Notes: generated from the letters alone by a model not told the origin. Numbered from the stretch's first letter, positions 25,401 to 35,166 are shown. The stretch: 64,000 nucleotides of DNA from Sternotherus odoratus (GCA_032164245.1 JAVMKO010000001.1:169003434-169067433); one strand, 5' to 3'. Numbers and translations are program-made.

Positions 25401-28400
25401 CTAAAGTACTTAAGTGTACTTATTCAATACCTTTTTGTTACATTCAGGATCAGTCAGTGGGAAAATATTCTCACTTGTAACCAACTATTCTTGCCACTTG
25501 TTTCTCCTCTTTCATTTCTCCGCTTCTTTCCTTTCTCTCTCTTTATCCAGGCAAACCCCAATTCTTTCCTCCCTCTCAGTCAGCTTCATTCCACACAATT
25601 TCCCATCCCACCAGCAAAACAAAACAGTTAAATAGTTAACAGGTAAGGGATGTCTACACTGAGGCTGGGAGGTGTGATTCCCTGCACAGGAAGACAGACC
25701 CCACTAGGTTAGCTCCCCCCTCTCCCTGCACCCTCCAACACACAGTTCAATATCCTGCTGGCTTCCAATGAAACATAGAAACTGAACTCAGTGGTTTGAG
25801 CACTGGGCTGCTAAACCCAGGGTTGTGAGTTCAATCCTTGAGGGGGCCATTTCTGGGACAGAAATCTGTGGGCCAGAGTGTGGCCTGCGTTGTGCAGGAG
25901 GTCAGACTAGATCAGGGGTGGGGAACCTTTTTCCTGCCAAGGGCCATTTGGAGATTTACAATGTCATTAAGGGGCCGCTCCTCCTCCCCCCCTCCCCCCT
26001 CCGCAGGAAGTCCATTCCCCCCCGCCTCCCCCAGGAAGCCCATTCCCCCCTACCGCCTGGCGGCCCGCGCGCGTCCCTGGCCGGTGGCTCCCCAAGGCGC
26101 TTCCCGGCCTCTTCGCGGAGCGTGGAGCCGCCCCGGGCCGCCAGGTGGGGGTGGCTCCGCGTTCGGTGAAGGGGCCGGGAAGCGTCTCGGAGAGCCGCCC
26201 CTGCGCGTCCCTGGCCAGCGGCTCCCCGAGGCGCTTCCTGGCCTCTTCGCCAAGCGCGGAGCCGCCCCAGGCCGCCAGGCGGGAGCGGCTCCGCGTTCGG
26301 CGAAGGGGCCGGGAAGTGCCTTGTGGAGCCGCCTCCGCCTGGCGGCCTGCGCGCATCCTTGGCCGGCGGCTCCCTAAGGCGCTTCCCAGCCTCTTCGCCG
26401 AGCGCAGAGCCGCCCCGGGCGGGGGCGGCTCGGCGAAGGGGCCGGGAAGCGCCTCAGGGAGCCGCCAGCCAGGGATGCTCGCGGGCCGGATGGAATGCTT
26501 TGGCGGGCCATATAAGGCCCCCGGGCCGGAGGTTCCCCACCCCTGGACTAGATGATGATAATGGTTTCTTCTGACTTTAATATGTCTATGAACACATGGT
26601 ATTTCTAGAATCAGAGAGGTAGCCGTGTTAGTCTGGGTTGGCAGAAGCAACAAAGAATCCTGCGGCACCTTAAAGACTAAAAAGTATAGAAGCATAAGCT
26701 AGACCTAGCCTTGACTATTTCTCTTTATAATCAAGAGGTAATATGTACCACAGTAGCATAAACTGCCCATGAGCCAATGAGAACAGGACTTCATTCTTCT
26801 ATTTAAAGGACTTATTTACCTTGGGTATGAAAAGTAAGCACAGGCACTAGATAGTACAGAAAGCAGGGAGAGTGAAAACTGCTAATATGGGCTATATGAA
26901 TACACAAAGTATACAACCTTGCCTTTGTCTGAATTTACTTTTCTTTATCCATACACTCACAATTTACAACAATTCCTTCACACTTCCTTTTGTCGAGCTG
27001 AAAAGGAAACCAACTTGTTTACTGGCTATGTCCCCCCATTCTCTCGCCCCAAACCCCCCAGTGGTATGTTCACTACAGGGACTAAAAAGCTGAACTTAAA
27101 TAACTGGTAAATTTCATGTTGTTGCTCTGGCTGCAAAGAACACAGAGGAAAGGAGTGAAAAGCACTTAATTCTAATGGGTTGTGCAGAACACGTTGCATG
27201 TTGACACCAATGATTTTAATAAATTTCATTTTGCAGTCACAATTACTGGCATGGAAGAAATCTGAACGATGCTCAAGTGTATATTTGGGCTTCAACTAGG
27301 CAGCAACTTTTATCACCAGATCACAGCATGAAACATTCAACACACAAAGATTATATTCTAATTCACACATGGCCTGCCCCTAGAATTTAGGATGATTTAG
27401 CATGATATCTTTCACAGCCCTGAGCAATGTAGCTAGGTTGATCTAACCCCCACTGTAATCACAGGTAGATTGATAGAAGAATTCTCCCAGCATCCCAGCC
27501 ACTGCCTCTCAGGTTTGGTATACATGGCTCTCAACCTTTCCAGACTACTTTCAGGACTCTGATTTGTCTTGCGTACCCCTCATGTTTCACTTCACTTAAA
27601 CACTACTTGTATTTTTATGTCTAATTTTGTTAACAAGTGTCAACACTTTTACTGACAAATTGCTCACTTTCTCATTTTGTCTGTATTAAATTTTAGTTTG
27701 CACTGACTTTGCTAATGCTTTTTATATAGCCTGTTGTAAAACTAGGCAAATATGTTCATGTACCTCATAGAAGACCGTGGTGTATCCCAAAGTATGTGTG
27801 CCCCTGGTTGAGAACTACCAGTCTACACTAGCAACTTATAGCAGTATAAGTAAGGGGCTAAGGAGTGAGTGACAGTTATAGCAACCTAACCCAAGGGCCA
27901 CATCGAGGTTAAAAATTGTATGAAGGGTCCAGTAGGGTAGGGAAGCCTGGCCCCGCCCCTTGTCCAACCCCCTCCCACTTCCCACCCTACTCAGAACCCT
28001 CAACCCATCCAACCTTCCCTGCTCCCTGTCCCATGACCACCCCCTCCGCCCCTAACCATCCCCCAGGACCACACACCCCCATCTAAGTTCCCCTGCTCCT
28101 TGTCCCCAACCACCTCCTCCTGAGACCCCCCCACCCTAACTGCCCCCCAGAACTCCACCCCCTACCCAAGCCCCCCTGGTCCCTGACTGCCCCTCATCCA
28201 AGGCTCCAGCCCAGCCACATTCCCTTTACCACACCGCTCAGAACAGCAGGAGCTCAGGACCCGCTGGAGCCAGCCCTGCTGCTACAGCATGGGCTCCGGG
28301 GGAAGCAGGGGAAAGCAGGAAGGGTCAAAGAGCCGGATGTGGCCCATGGGCCTTAGTTTGCCCACCCTGACCTACAGCAACAGAAGAAAATTCCTCCCAT

Positions 28401-30711
28401 TGGTGTAAGTAGCATCTTCACTGAAGTGCTCCAGTGGTACAGCTGCATCATTGCAGTTATGCTGCTGCAGCATTTTAAGTGTAGACAATCCTCAGAAATA
28501 TATATTACAGAAGTGGTCTCCAAACTTTTAACATACAAGATCTCTTTCTGAATTTAAGATCAACCCAGGATCTACCCCACTCTTTCCCTGAGGCTCCGCT
28601 TACTCCATATCCTCTCCCCCCCCCCCCCCGATCTACCCTACACTCACTCACTTTCATCAGGCTGGGACAGGGGGTTTGGGTGGAGGGGGGGAGGCTCTGG
28701 GCTGGGGTAAAGGGATTCACAGTGTGGGAGGGAGCGCCAGGCTGAGCCTGGGGCAAGGGTGCAGGAGTGAAGGGTGCAAGCTCTGGGAAGGAGTTTGGGT
28801 GCAGGTGGGGGCTCTGGACTGGGGCAGAGTGTTGGGATACAGGAGATGGTGAGGGCTGTGGGAGGAAGTTTGGTGCAAGAAGGGTCTCTGGGCTGGTGCA
28901 GGGGACTGCAGTGCAGGACTAGGTGAGGGATGTGGGCTCTTGGAGGGGGTGAGGCGTGTGAGCTCTGGGAGGAAGTTTGGGTGCAGGAGGGGGTTCTGGG
29001 CTGGGGATTAAGGTGCAAGAGAGGGTGCAAGGTGCAGGCTCTGGCCAGGAGACGCTTACCAGCAGCACACAGTAGGGGTCAGGCAGGCAGCCTACCTACC
29101 CTAGTCCCATCCCACTCCCAGACGTGGCTGACTAAACCAGCCCCTTCCTTCACAGCAAAAGAGATGTGCCAGCAGCTAGCCATTTCTAAGAGAGGCCTGG
29201 GGGCTCAGCAGGCAGCCTGCCTGAGTTCTGCTGTGCTGTGGGACTTTTAGAGGCCCAGATATCACAGGCTCCAGGACTGACCAGTTGATCGTGCTCAACG
29301 AGTTTACTGCAAGGGAACCCCCCCTCCCATTACTATAGCAGTACTTGTATTGTTGACATACATTCAGATGCATGTCTCAGGAAAAAAAGAAAATGAAGTA
29401 TTGAGAGCACTACAAATCCAAAGCTAAAAACCTAACTACAGAACCTCTAATTCATAATACCCCCAACAATTTCAACTCAGTGACAATTTCAGAGTTTCAT
29501 TCTCAAGTCTCCTCACTGAGGATGAATGGATCTGAGGTGGAGGTGGGGGAATCATGCGCTGTCCCTAAAGGGATCAAAAATGTTTGCACGACTTTACATC
29601 AATCCATTCCATCGAGGAGGCAGCAACATTAGCAAAACTCAGAAGCCACATACCCTCATTTTCTGACAGGAGGATGACCATGCGCCACCCAAAATCCACT
29701 GGGGCAATGAGAGACTCTAGAACCCATCGCTTATGGAACCCAACCGTGTGTTTTTAAAGGCAAAACAAACCAAAAAAGCTGCTGGCCCTGGAGTTTGCGG
29801 TCTGGAAGATTCATTTTTGCAATCGAGGGTATGTGGAGGATGCGCTGGCGCGTCCCGATCGCGCGCACACCGGCGCTGATCAGAGCTTCACGAGCAGCCA
29901 AGCGACGGCGGGGCCGGGCGGCTGGTTTTCGCTACTGTAACTCGGAGCAGCAGGGCCTGGATTTACGCGGCCACAGGGGGGGTCGAGGCGGCGGCTGTGC
30001 GGAGGGCGGCGGGGGGAAGGGCGCGACTAGCCTGAGCCCGCGGCGGGGCGCTCGGCCCCATCCCCAATTGTTCGCGGCTCCAAGCCGGGAGCGCGCGCGC
30101 GCCCCCGCACCACGGCGGCAGACTCCGGCCGCCAGGCGGAGAGCACGTGGGGCGCCGCCGCGCGCGCGCGCGCACACACAGAGGGCCGCCCCCACCCGGG
30201 AACGCGGAGTTGTCCGTCCCGACGCCCCGTGGGGGAATCGGCGAAGGAGCGCGCGGAACGGCTCTCTGCCGCGCGCAGCCCGCTCGGCGTGGGGACAGCC
30301 AGTTCCCCTCCCCCACACGGCGGTTACTAAACCGCGCGCGCGCGGGCCTGAGCGCTGGAAGGCGGCGCGCGCCGCCCAGTTTCCTCTCCCACCCCCAGGA
30401 AGGAGCGCGCGCCGCCACGTTCCAATCGCCAAGGCCGCGCCACCCGCCCCAGGCCGAGAAGCGGTGAACGGCGGCGGTGGCGCAGGCTGGGAGCGCGCAC
30501 GCGCACTCCATGGCGCGAGAACCCAGCGGGAGCGTGTGTGGGGGGGAGACTCCGCCATGAAACCCACTATTTGAACAGGCCGCACGCGCCCGTCCCCCGC
30601 CATCTTTCCCCGGCAGGGTACCCGGAGCGCTGAGCCGCCGCCAGTGGCGCGGCCACGGGGCACTCACTTGTCCTTCTCTGTGCCGAAGATGGAGGCCAGA
30701 TACTCCGCCAT
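10247..30711 (-). CDS. U2AF1: U2AF1, splicing factor U2AF 35 kDa subunit (whole gene, spliced)
   Basis: The small subunit of the U2 auxiliary factor binds the AG dinucleotide of 3' splice sites in the nucleus, as a heterodimer with U2AF2. Coding segments on the minus strand are 30711-30668, 25151-25064, 20005-19939 (or 20974-20908), 15925-15876, 15017-14919, 13142-13009, 12542-12450 and 10427-10247: 44+88+67+50+99+134+93+181 = 756 nt, 251 aa plus stop. Every junction has AG/GT. Domains in order: CCCH zinc finger 1 (C18, C27, C33, H37), the atypical RRM (about 44-146) with W134, zinc finger 2 (C155, C163, C169, H173), then an RS tail split by a 23-glycine run. The residues mutated in human myeloid disease, S34 and Q157, are present. 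The human protein is 240 aa; the excess is accounted for by the glycine tract if the rest aligns without gaps. Start and stop match the family exactly. Confidence 0.98.
10428..12449 (-). other. U2AF1: U2AF1 intron 7
   Basis: 2022 bp with GT/AG ends. The acceptor side has a GTT-repeat and T-rich tract. No repeat recognised. Confidence 0.85.
12450..12542 (-). CDS. U2AF1: U2AF1 coding exon 7 (zinc finger 2)
   Basis: This 93-nt exon encodes the rest of G161, then [20 protein letters not shown] and [10 protein letters not shown], plus two bases of the following K. C163, C169 and H173 complete the second CCCH finger. Acceptor AACAG|AGAA, donor AA|GTAAGC. Confidence 0.97.
12543..13008 (-). other. 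U2AF1: U2AF1 intron 6
   Basis: 466 bp, GT/AG ends, nothing else recognised. Confidence 0.85.
13009..13142 (-). CDS. U2AF1: U2AF1 coding exon 6 (RRM end, zinc finger 2 start)
   Basis: This 134-nt exon encodes residues 117-160 and two bases of G161. It holds W134, which in the human complex inserts into U2AF2, and Q157. The first ligand region of zinc finger 2 (C154, C155) is here. Acceptor CTCAG|TTT, donor GG|GTAATG, a weaker donor than the others. Confidence 0.97.
13143..14918 (-). other. U2AF1: U2AF1 intron 5
   Basis: 1776 bp, GT/AG ends, AT-rich, nothing else recognised. Confidence 0.85.
14919..15017 (-). CDS. U2AF1: U2AF1 coding exon 5 (RRM core)
   Basis: This 99-nt, phase-0 exon encodes residues 84-116, from [18 protein letters not shown] to VGNVYVK. 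The last residues form the RNP1-like strand of the U2AF-homology RRM. Acceptor TTTAG|GAG, donor AAG|GTAAGA. Confidence 0.97.
15018..15875 (-). other. U2AF1: U2AF1 intron 4
   Basis: 858 bp, GT/AG ends, nothing else recognised. Confidence 0.85.
15876..15925 (-). CDS. U2AF1: U2AF1 coding exon 4
   Basis: This 50-nt exon completes C67 and encodes [16 protein letters not shown] (68-83). The acceptor is TTGCAG|GT and the donor GAG|GTATG. It forms part of the RRM. Confidence 0.96.
16218..16262 (+). repeat. 45-bp direct repeat, copy 1
   Basis: Identical over 45 bases to 16694-16738; it begins ttaaatgcagaatcc and ends ggtttacctata. Spacing between copies is 431 bp. Confidence 0.95.
16694..16738 (+). 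repeat. 45-bp direct repeat, copy 2
   Basis: Second identical copy; the sequence differs on both sides immediately outside the 45 bases. Confidence 0.95.
18380..18990 (+). mobile_element. Composite repeat with palindromic head
   Basis: The left part has gaattttgttatgtgcacca (18420-18439) and its complement tggtgcacataacaaaattc-like copy at about 18474-18493, making a fold-back. GC-rich imperfect repeats with ctgggg/gtgcagg units follow. I recognise it as a common turtle repeat without a sure family name. Apparent reading frames here are compositional. Confidence 0.5.
19939..20005 (-). CDS. U2AF1: U2AF1 coding exon 3 (U2AF35a isoform)
   Basis: This 67-nt exon encodes residues 45-66 ([10 protein letters not shown]...GLR) and the first base of C67. 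It has AG/GT junctions (acceptor CAG|ACC, donor T|GTAAGTTC). It is the major isoform partner of the alternative exon at 20908-20974. Confidence 0.96.
20006..20907 (-). other. U2AF1: U2AF1 intron between alternative exon Ab and exon 3
   Basis: 902 bp separating the two mutually exclusive exons. No repeat recognised, so it may contain splicing-control sequence. Confidence 0.8.
20908..20974 (-). CDS. U2AF1: U2AF1 alternative exon Ab (U2AF35b isoform)
   Basis: This 67-nt exon encodes [20 protein letters not shown] followed by S, H and the first base of C. It has the same length and phase as exon 3 and lies 902 bp upstream of it in transcript order. The acceptor is CCGCAG|ACC and the donor T|GTAAGTC. 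In mammals this exon is used mutually exclusively with exon 3; including both shifts the frame, giving the NMD-targeted U2AF35c form. Seven residues differ from exon 3, all in the first helix of the RRM-like region. Confidence 0.95.
22333..22815 (+). mobile_element. Non-autonomous hAT element with C-rich core
   Basis: Ends CAGGGGTGTCCAAACTTTT and complement of CAGGCATGTCCAAAGT. Exact 8-bp duplication ACCTAGAG at 22325-22332 and 22816-22823. The core is pyrimidine-rich imperfect repeats of ctccccccc-ccgctccggccg type. Confidence 0.9.
22830..24055 (+). mobile_element. Decayed CR1-like LINE fragment
   Basis: One plus frame reads [20 protein letters not shown], a reverse-transcriptase motif, before stops and frameshifts. 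The 3' end has ggacttgacctccttagg and ctatgaatcc, typical of CR1. Non-functional. Confidence 0.75.
25064..25151 (-). CDS. U2AF1: U2AF1 coding exon 2 (zinc finger 1)
   Basis: This 88-nt exon encodes residues 15-44, from KVNCSFYFK to KPTFSQ. It carries all four ligands of the first CCCH finger (C18, C27, C33, H37) and S34. The acceptor is TTGCAG|AGTC and the donor CAG|GTTTGT. The length equals that of the human exon as I remember it. Confidence 0.97.
25788..26590 (+). mobile_element. tRNA-derived SINE with CR1-like tail, split by a hAT insertion
   Basis: The head tcagtggtttgagcactggg and ggttgtgagttcaatcc has A- and B-box character. The tail ggaggtcagactagat resumes after the hAT element at 26554 as gatgataatggtttcttc and ends near ctatgaa. 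Confidence 0.7.
25913..26545 (+). mobile_element. Non-autonomous hAT element with GC-rich tandem core
   Basis: Ends CAGGGGTGGGGAACC and complement of the same (ggttccccacccctg), 15 bp perfect. Exact 8-bp duplication GACTAGAT at 25905-25912 and 26546-26553. The core repeats a unit containing gaggcgcttcc-ggcctcttcgc about five times. Confidence 0.92.
26608..26700 (+). mobile_element. Turtle tRNA-derived SINE, partial
   Basis: gaatcagagaggtagccgtg, ttagtctggg, caacaaagaatcctgcggca and ccttaaagactaaaaag in order. No target duplication seen. Confidence 0.75.
27523..27821 (+). mobile_element. hAT MITE
   Basis: Ends catggctctcaacctttcc and cccctggttgagaactaccag are complementary (ggttctcaacc type). 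The centre, gcctgttgtaaaactaggca, is a known sauropsid hAT motif to me. No clean duplication. Confidence 0.6.
27882..28369 (-). mobile_element. hAT-type element with C-rich core
   Basis: Right end complement reads CAGGGTGGGCAAACTAAGGCCC; left side has aagggccacatcga. The core is C-rich ccctgctccctgtcc-like repeats. No duplication found. Confidence 0.55.
28512..29300 (+). mobile_element. hAT-type element with GC-rich tandem core
   Basis: Starts gtggtctccaaacttttaac and ends near gaccagttgatcgtgctcaa. The core repeats ctctgggctgggg...gggtgcagg units of about 40-60 bp. Left end intact, right end decayed. Confidence 0.55.
29800..30667. other. U2AF1: CpG island extending into U2AF1 intron 1
   Basis: This stretch is strongly GC- and CpG-rich, with many GCGCGC runs. 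It is open in several frames on both strands (up to 295 codons), which reflects base composition. I see no protein motif in any of them. Confidence 0.75.
30668..30711 (-). CDS. U2AF1: U2AF1 coding exon 1
   Basis: The 44-nt coding part starts at the ATG complementary to 30709-30711 and encodes [14 protein letters not shown] plus two bases of K15. The donor reads AA|GTGAGTG on the minus strand. The exon lies in a CpG island, and the start matches the invariant U2AF35 N-terminus. Confidence 0.97.
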
Positions 30712-31090
30712 CTCCCACCGCCGACCGCCGGAGAGGCCCCGGGGCGCCGATTGAACGCGTCACAGCTCCGCGCCGGAAACACTCCGCCCCGCCCACCGCC
30801 TTCCAGCCACTGACCAGAGCATGGGGGAGGAGCTGCGACCTTCCGCGCATGCGCCCCTCCGCCGCCTCACCCGCCCGCGTTGTTCCCAGACTCAGTCAGC
30901 GCGGGCTCCCTCGGCCCCGCGTGCCCAGCCGGCCCCGCCCCCAGGCCTCAGCAGGGAGCCCCACAGCGGCCTGGCACAGGCCAGACGCCCCCTCCCCCCC
31001 ACGTCACGGGACTGGCTCAAATCAGCGGGGGTCAAACCCCAGCCGGGGCAGGAGCTGCTCGTGCCGAGCCCCCCCCCCCCCCCCGTAGTC
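30712..31090 (-). promoter_or_regulatory. U2AF1: U2AF1 CpG-island promoter and 5' UTR
   Basis: GC-rich DNA just upstream of the start codon carries an ETS-type CCGGAAA at 30773-30779, GC boxes at about 30783-30800 and a perfect palindromic NRF1 motif GCGCATGCGC at 30845-30854. There is no TATA box, as expected for a housekeeping gene. The CpG-rich region continues into intron 1, down to about 29.8 kb. The transcription start is inferred to be about 40-70 bp above the ATG. Confidence 0.8.
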
Positions 31091-31274
31091 ATTTGGAATC
31101 TTAGCTGAGGCTCCCAGCTAATCACGGGACTCCCGGCGCTGGGGCTTTCAGGGCAGCAGCTCCGCACTGCCAGACTCCTGCTGCGATCACAAGAGTTGGC
31201 AACACAGGCTTGTGACCTTGTCCGCTACGGTAGTCAAGGTCCAGACTCTGGAAGAAAGTAATTTTAAAAAAGGA

Positions 31275-31426
31275 TGTCTAGTATCAGAGGGGTAGCCGTG
31301 TTAATCTGGATCTGCAAGAGCGACAAAGAGTCCTGGGGCACCTTATAGACTAACAGATGTTTTGGATCATGAGCTTTTGTCCAAAACATTTGTTAGTCTG
31401 TAAGGTGCTACAAGACTCTTTGTTGC
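31275..31426 (+). mobile_element. Fold-back SINE with 13-bp target-site duplication
   Basis: Starts with the SINE head agtatcaga-ggggtagccg. Then gacaaagagtcct...gttttgga (31322-31366) is followed after a 13-nt loop by its near-complement (31380-31425). Exact flanks TTTTAAAAAAGGA at 31262-31274 and 31427-31439. Confidence 0.85.
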
Positions 31427-31629
31427 TTTTAAAAAAGGAGGATAATTATAGAAAAAAGTTGCAGGGTCCGTTCAAAAGTGCCCGGGGGTCTGGATTTGGC
31501 CCCTGGTCTTCCTATTCACTACCCCATAAGCCAACAGGAGTGAGTGGGCTGACAACAGGGTAGGGCTGTGCTGGGTTTTGAAGAGGAAATAGCAAAGTAT
31601 AAAAACAAACCACAAGAAATCCTTTAAGG

Positions 31630-32110
31630 CAGGGGTTCTCAAAGTGGGGGTCATGACCCCTGGAGGGGTCGCGGGCCACTTTTGTGGGGGTCGCAAGCCC
31701 CCACCGCAGCAACTCCCTGCTGCGGGATCCCCGGGGACCGGCTCGAGCCCCAAGCCCCAGGGAGCGCGGCTGGTGGCGGCTCAAGCCGAGCTCCCCGGGC
31801 AGCGGCTGGAGCCCCAGGTGGGGGCTGGAGCCCCGGGGAGCGCAGCGGCTGGAGCCCCGAGCCCCAGCCGCCAGCGGGGTCCGGGGCTCAGCCGGCAGCC
31901 CGCCCACAGCGTGGAGTGGGGGCCGGGTCGCACCTGGCAGCCGGCCCGCGGCGGAGACTGAGGCGCAGGGGGGTCCCGGCATGGTTTATTTGTTTTGTTT
32001 TTTTTTAAAAAAAAAAATTTGGCGGCTTTTCGGCGGAGGGGTCGCCCCCCCCCCTCCCTCCGCCTGAGCACAAAAAGGGGTCGCGGTCTCAACAAGTTTG
32101 AGAACCGCTG
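31630..32110 (+). mobile_element. Non-autonomous hAT element with GC-rich core
   Basis: Ends CAGGGGTTCTCAAAGT and complement of CAGCGGTTCTCAAACTT. Exact 8-bp duplication CTTTAAGG at 31622-31629 and 32111-32118. The core repeats gctggagccccaggtggggg units. Confidence 0.92.
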
Positions 32111-32118
32111 CTTTAAGG

Positions 32119-33384
32119 ACATCAAAAGTAGGATATCGGTATTTCCCAAACAGTGCATAGTGTGCATCTAGTCCTATGTAAAGTTGTACAGTAACTAGGT
32201 GTGTATGGAAATCAGTGGAGAAGATTATGGGATGCTTCTTTTGTCTAAAACAAATACGTGGCTGAGACTATATCTAAACAAATTTTTTATATTCCTATTG
32301 AAGTGATTAGGACAATTCACATGCAAAGTTGTACATATACATTTGTATCATTGGGGGCCAAAACCAATCCTAATTGAAATTTAACAGGCACTCCAGTTCG
32401 AAATAGGGGAATAAAAATGGCAACTGAAAAATGCACTGCACACTCATTCATCTGATTGGTTATAAAATAGACCTTTACAAATATGGTTGCTTTTTAATAT
32501 GCAACAAAAGTTTTAGTAACATTTCTGTACTTTGGCAATGGTTTCACCCAATGAAAGGCATTCAGTTGATCTCTAGGCATTTGACAGCTGCACACAAACA
32601 GAAAATGCCACTGTGTGCGTCAGCTGAGCTAGTGATTGTCAGTAAAGGATGCATCAGGAAAACAAAATAAAATGAACTTGGCAAGAGCTGACAGGTATGC
32701 ACTGACATTTTAAAATCGCTTTGGTTTATGAAAATGCTTTGGACGTGAACCTTTGCTCAAATATCTCTCTTTAAATGGTAACTGCCAGGCTTTGCTTTGA
32801 ACGGATTGCTGTATTGCTATAAGTACTTGTGTCCGTTATCAAAATGCTATGTAACGTTTCTCCCTTTAAAAGTCCATTTAAAACCCCCAGCGGAGGCACC
32901 ATACAAGTTATATTTTTGTCGTGCTTTTAATCCTGAAAGAATCCAGAACTCTTCTCTAGCTATAGACATACAGCACCGCTGAACTGGAGCCACCTTGGTG
33001 CTGCACTCAGTTCTGGGCATCCTGTTCTTAAAGATGTTATGTCCTTGTCCTAGTGCAAAAAGGGATCCCTGCTTTATGGCTCCAGTGAGACCCTGCTTGG
33101 GATCCTGTACTCATTTCTGGGCACCTCAAAAGGCATCATGACCCAGATCAAGGATTAGTCCCTCCTGGCATATTACTTTTAGTTCTTATTACCAGAAAGC
33201 TTTTGATAAACTGAATGGAGTTCAGAGAATAATTAACTGAGCCTTTGGAGGCCCTGATTTATGAGGAAAATTTAAGATAGGTAAATTTGGGTTGCTTGGT
33301 CAAAAGGTGACTGGGAAGGGGAAATCACAGGATCATCTGCAACACTGTTAACATGAAGGAAGGAAAGGAGCTGCATACTGTTAG
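32119..33384. other. Intergenic
   Basis: No gene. At about 33000-33330 the text ctgcactcagttctgggca and tactcatttctgggcacctc resembles an old CR1 body. Nothing else recognised. Confidence 0.4.
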
Positions 33385-34556
33385 AGCTGGTCAGGAATTT
33401 CCCATCTGAATAATTTTCTAAGGGAAAATTCACTTTCTGCAAAATCAACATTTTCTGCTGGAAAATTCAAATTTTTATTTTTTCCATCAGACCATTGTTC
33501 CCACCTCTCCGGGATTTCAATAGGTAATCCCCAGGAGCCCAGAGCAGGCTGCTGGGAAGTTCACCCTTCTAGGCTGCAGGGCAACCTGCCAGACAGACTG
33601 CCTTGGAGTCAGGGTTTCCCATAGGCACAGGAAGTAGAGGTGTGGGGGCAAGCTGCAGCACTCCCAGGTTTTGCGCCTGGCCACTGGCCCTGCGCCCCTG
33701 CCACCCGGGGTCCTGGCCTCCAGCCCCGCTGCTGACCGGGGGCTCCACTGGTGGCTCAGTTACTGGACCTGGGTCCCGCTCGGCCGTAGGTCTCGCTCGA
33801 CCACTGGCCTCATGCCCAGAGGCTCTTTTGCCGACCTGGGGTCCCATTTGGCTGCTGGCGTCGGGGGTTCTGTTGCCAGCCTCAGGGTCCCGCTAGGCCC
33901 TGTGTCCGGGGGCTCCGCTACTGACTCTGCATGCGGGGTATTGGTCTCCAACTCCAGGCCTAGGGGCTCTGCTGATGGCCCCAGGGTCCTAGCTGTGTGC
34001 CCGCATGTGGGGTCACAGCTGTTGGCCTGGGGTCCTGCCCAGCTGCTGGACCCCAGGTCTTTGCCACTGGCCCCACATGTGGGCTCCCGGCCACTTGCCC
34101 TTCACCTGGGGTCCAGTCATCAGCCCCTAGCTGTGGCCCCCAGACTCCGCCACTTTACCCCTGTCCGCATCCCCCGCTCCTGGAGCCATGGCCCTACTCC
34201 CGGCCCCAGCTCTAGGAGGTGGTCATGAGTGTGGACAGAGGTGAGAAGGGTTCAGTTCAGCACCCCCACTCCAAAAACTGTCCCAGTGCCACCGGGATTT
34301 CCACTTCCTTGACAGCTGCCTGGCTCCCCATAATTTGAGCTGTGGGAACTGCAGACAACAAAGGGAGCTTGGGGAACATTTTGAAAAAGATCAAAATGCA
34401 TAATTTTGACTTTTTCAAAACAGTAATTCAGAATTGCCATTCTGCAGGATATTTTAAAATTTCAATTTTTTGTTCCATTTTAGCTTTTTAAAAAAATAAA
34501 TAAATCTGGAATTTCCCACAGAATGAGGTTTCCAGGTCCTGCCCAGTTCTATTTAG
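33385..34556 (+). mobile_element. Old hAT element carrying a GC-rich minisatellite block
   Basis: Ends agagctggtcaggaattt and complement of agaactgggcaggacctg. Inside, 33610-34310 is a block starting cataggcacaggaagtagag, with approximately 60-bp imperfect units (ggggtcccgct...ctggcc) and ending ccactccaaaaactgtccca. The block is probably a separate insertion. Confidence 0.55.
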
Positions 34557-35166
34557 CATGACCGAGTGCAGTATAACTTGGAGAAACGGGAAGAGATTAA
34601 GAATTTAGGTCAAATATTAGGCAAATCTCCCCCCTGGAGATGAAAGGTGACAGGTTGAGATGTCCCTGTGATACCATGGTGCTGCATCAAAATGTCACCA
34701 CATGGCAGACTCATTGCTATAATAAGGGTAACGTAACAGTCAACATCCTAATTTCTGTTCTGTGGTAGTAAGGATGACTTCCAGCATGCAGCTGACCGCT
34801 TGATGACATCAGTTGATGGACAGGCTCTCCGATCCTGCTCTACTGCTGGTTCCCATAGGGGCCTGCTAGAAAGGCTTCCCCATGAAACGTGGACTTATTT
34901 GCTTGTTGAGTACTGGAGTTCTGTGGCTGCCGGCTGCTTTGTGTCAATGGGGCTGGTCATTTGAAGTGTCATGATCCAGCTGGCAAGACTGTAATCTTCC
35001 TGCAGTATTCTGAGAGCTGGAATGAGAGAGGAAAAGAAACACCTTTTGAATGTCTGTCTTTGTAAGTTATTGCCAAAGGAATCTAGTTCCTTTTGGTAAG
35101 TGGGCAGTAGCTACACGAGACTGAACTCAGATCTTTTGTAGAGAAGAAGGGCCATATTTTCAGCAC
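34557..35166. other. Intergenic, nothing recognised
   Basis: No supported coding region, RNA or repeat. Confidence 0.5.

Larger units (their letters stand above)
27380..28500. mobile_element. Old DNA-transposon remnant split by two hAT insertions
   Basis: agctaggttgatctaacccc (about 27430) and ttaagtgtagacaatcctc (about 28470) look like opposite parts of an element also seen near 41045-41245. The two inner elements are listed separately. Confidence 0.4.
25152..30667 (-). other. U2AF1: U2AF1 intron 1
   Basis: 5516 bp, crowded with repeats (25.6-29.3 kb) and GC-rich near exon 1. No other gene recognised. Confidence 0.8.

Noticed and set aside
25838..26695. Frames of 136-242 codons
   Set aside because: Compositional frames within the GC-rich tandem core of a hAT element.
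29795..30850. Open frames of 243-295 codons on both strands
   Set aside because: They lie in the U2AF1 CpG island and overlap in opposite and shifted frames. They are Arg/Ala/Pro/Gly rich with no motif, as GC-rich DNA produces by chance.
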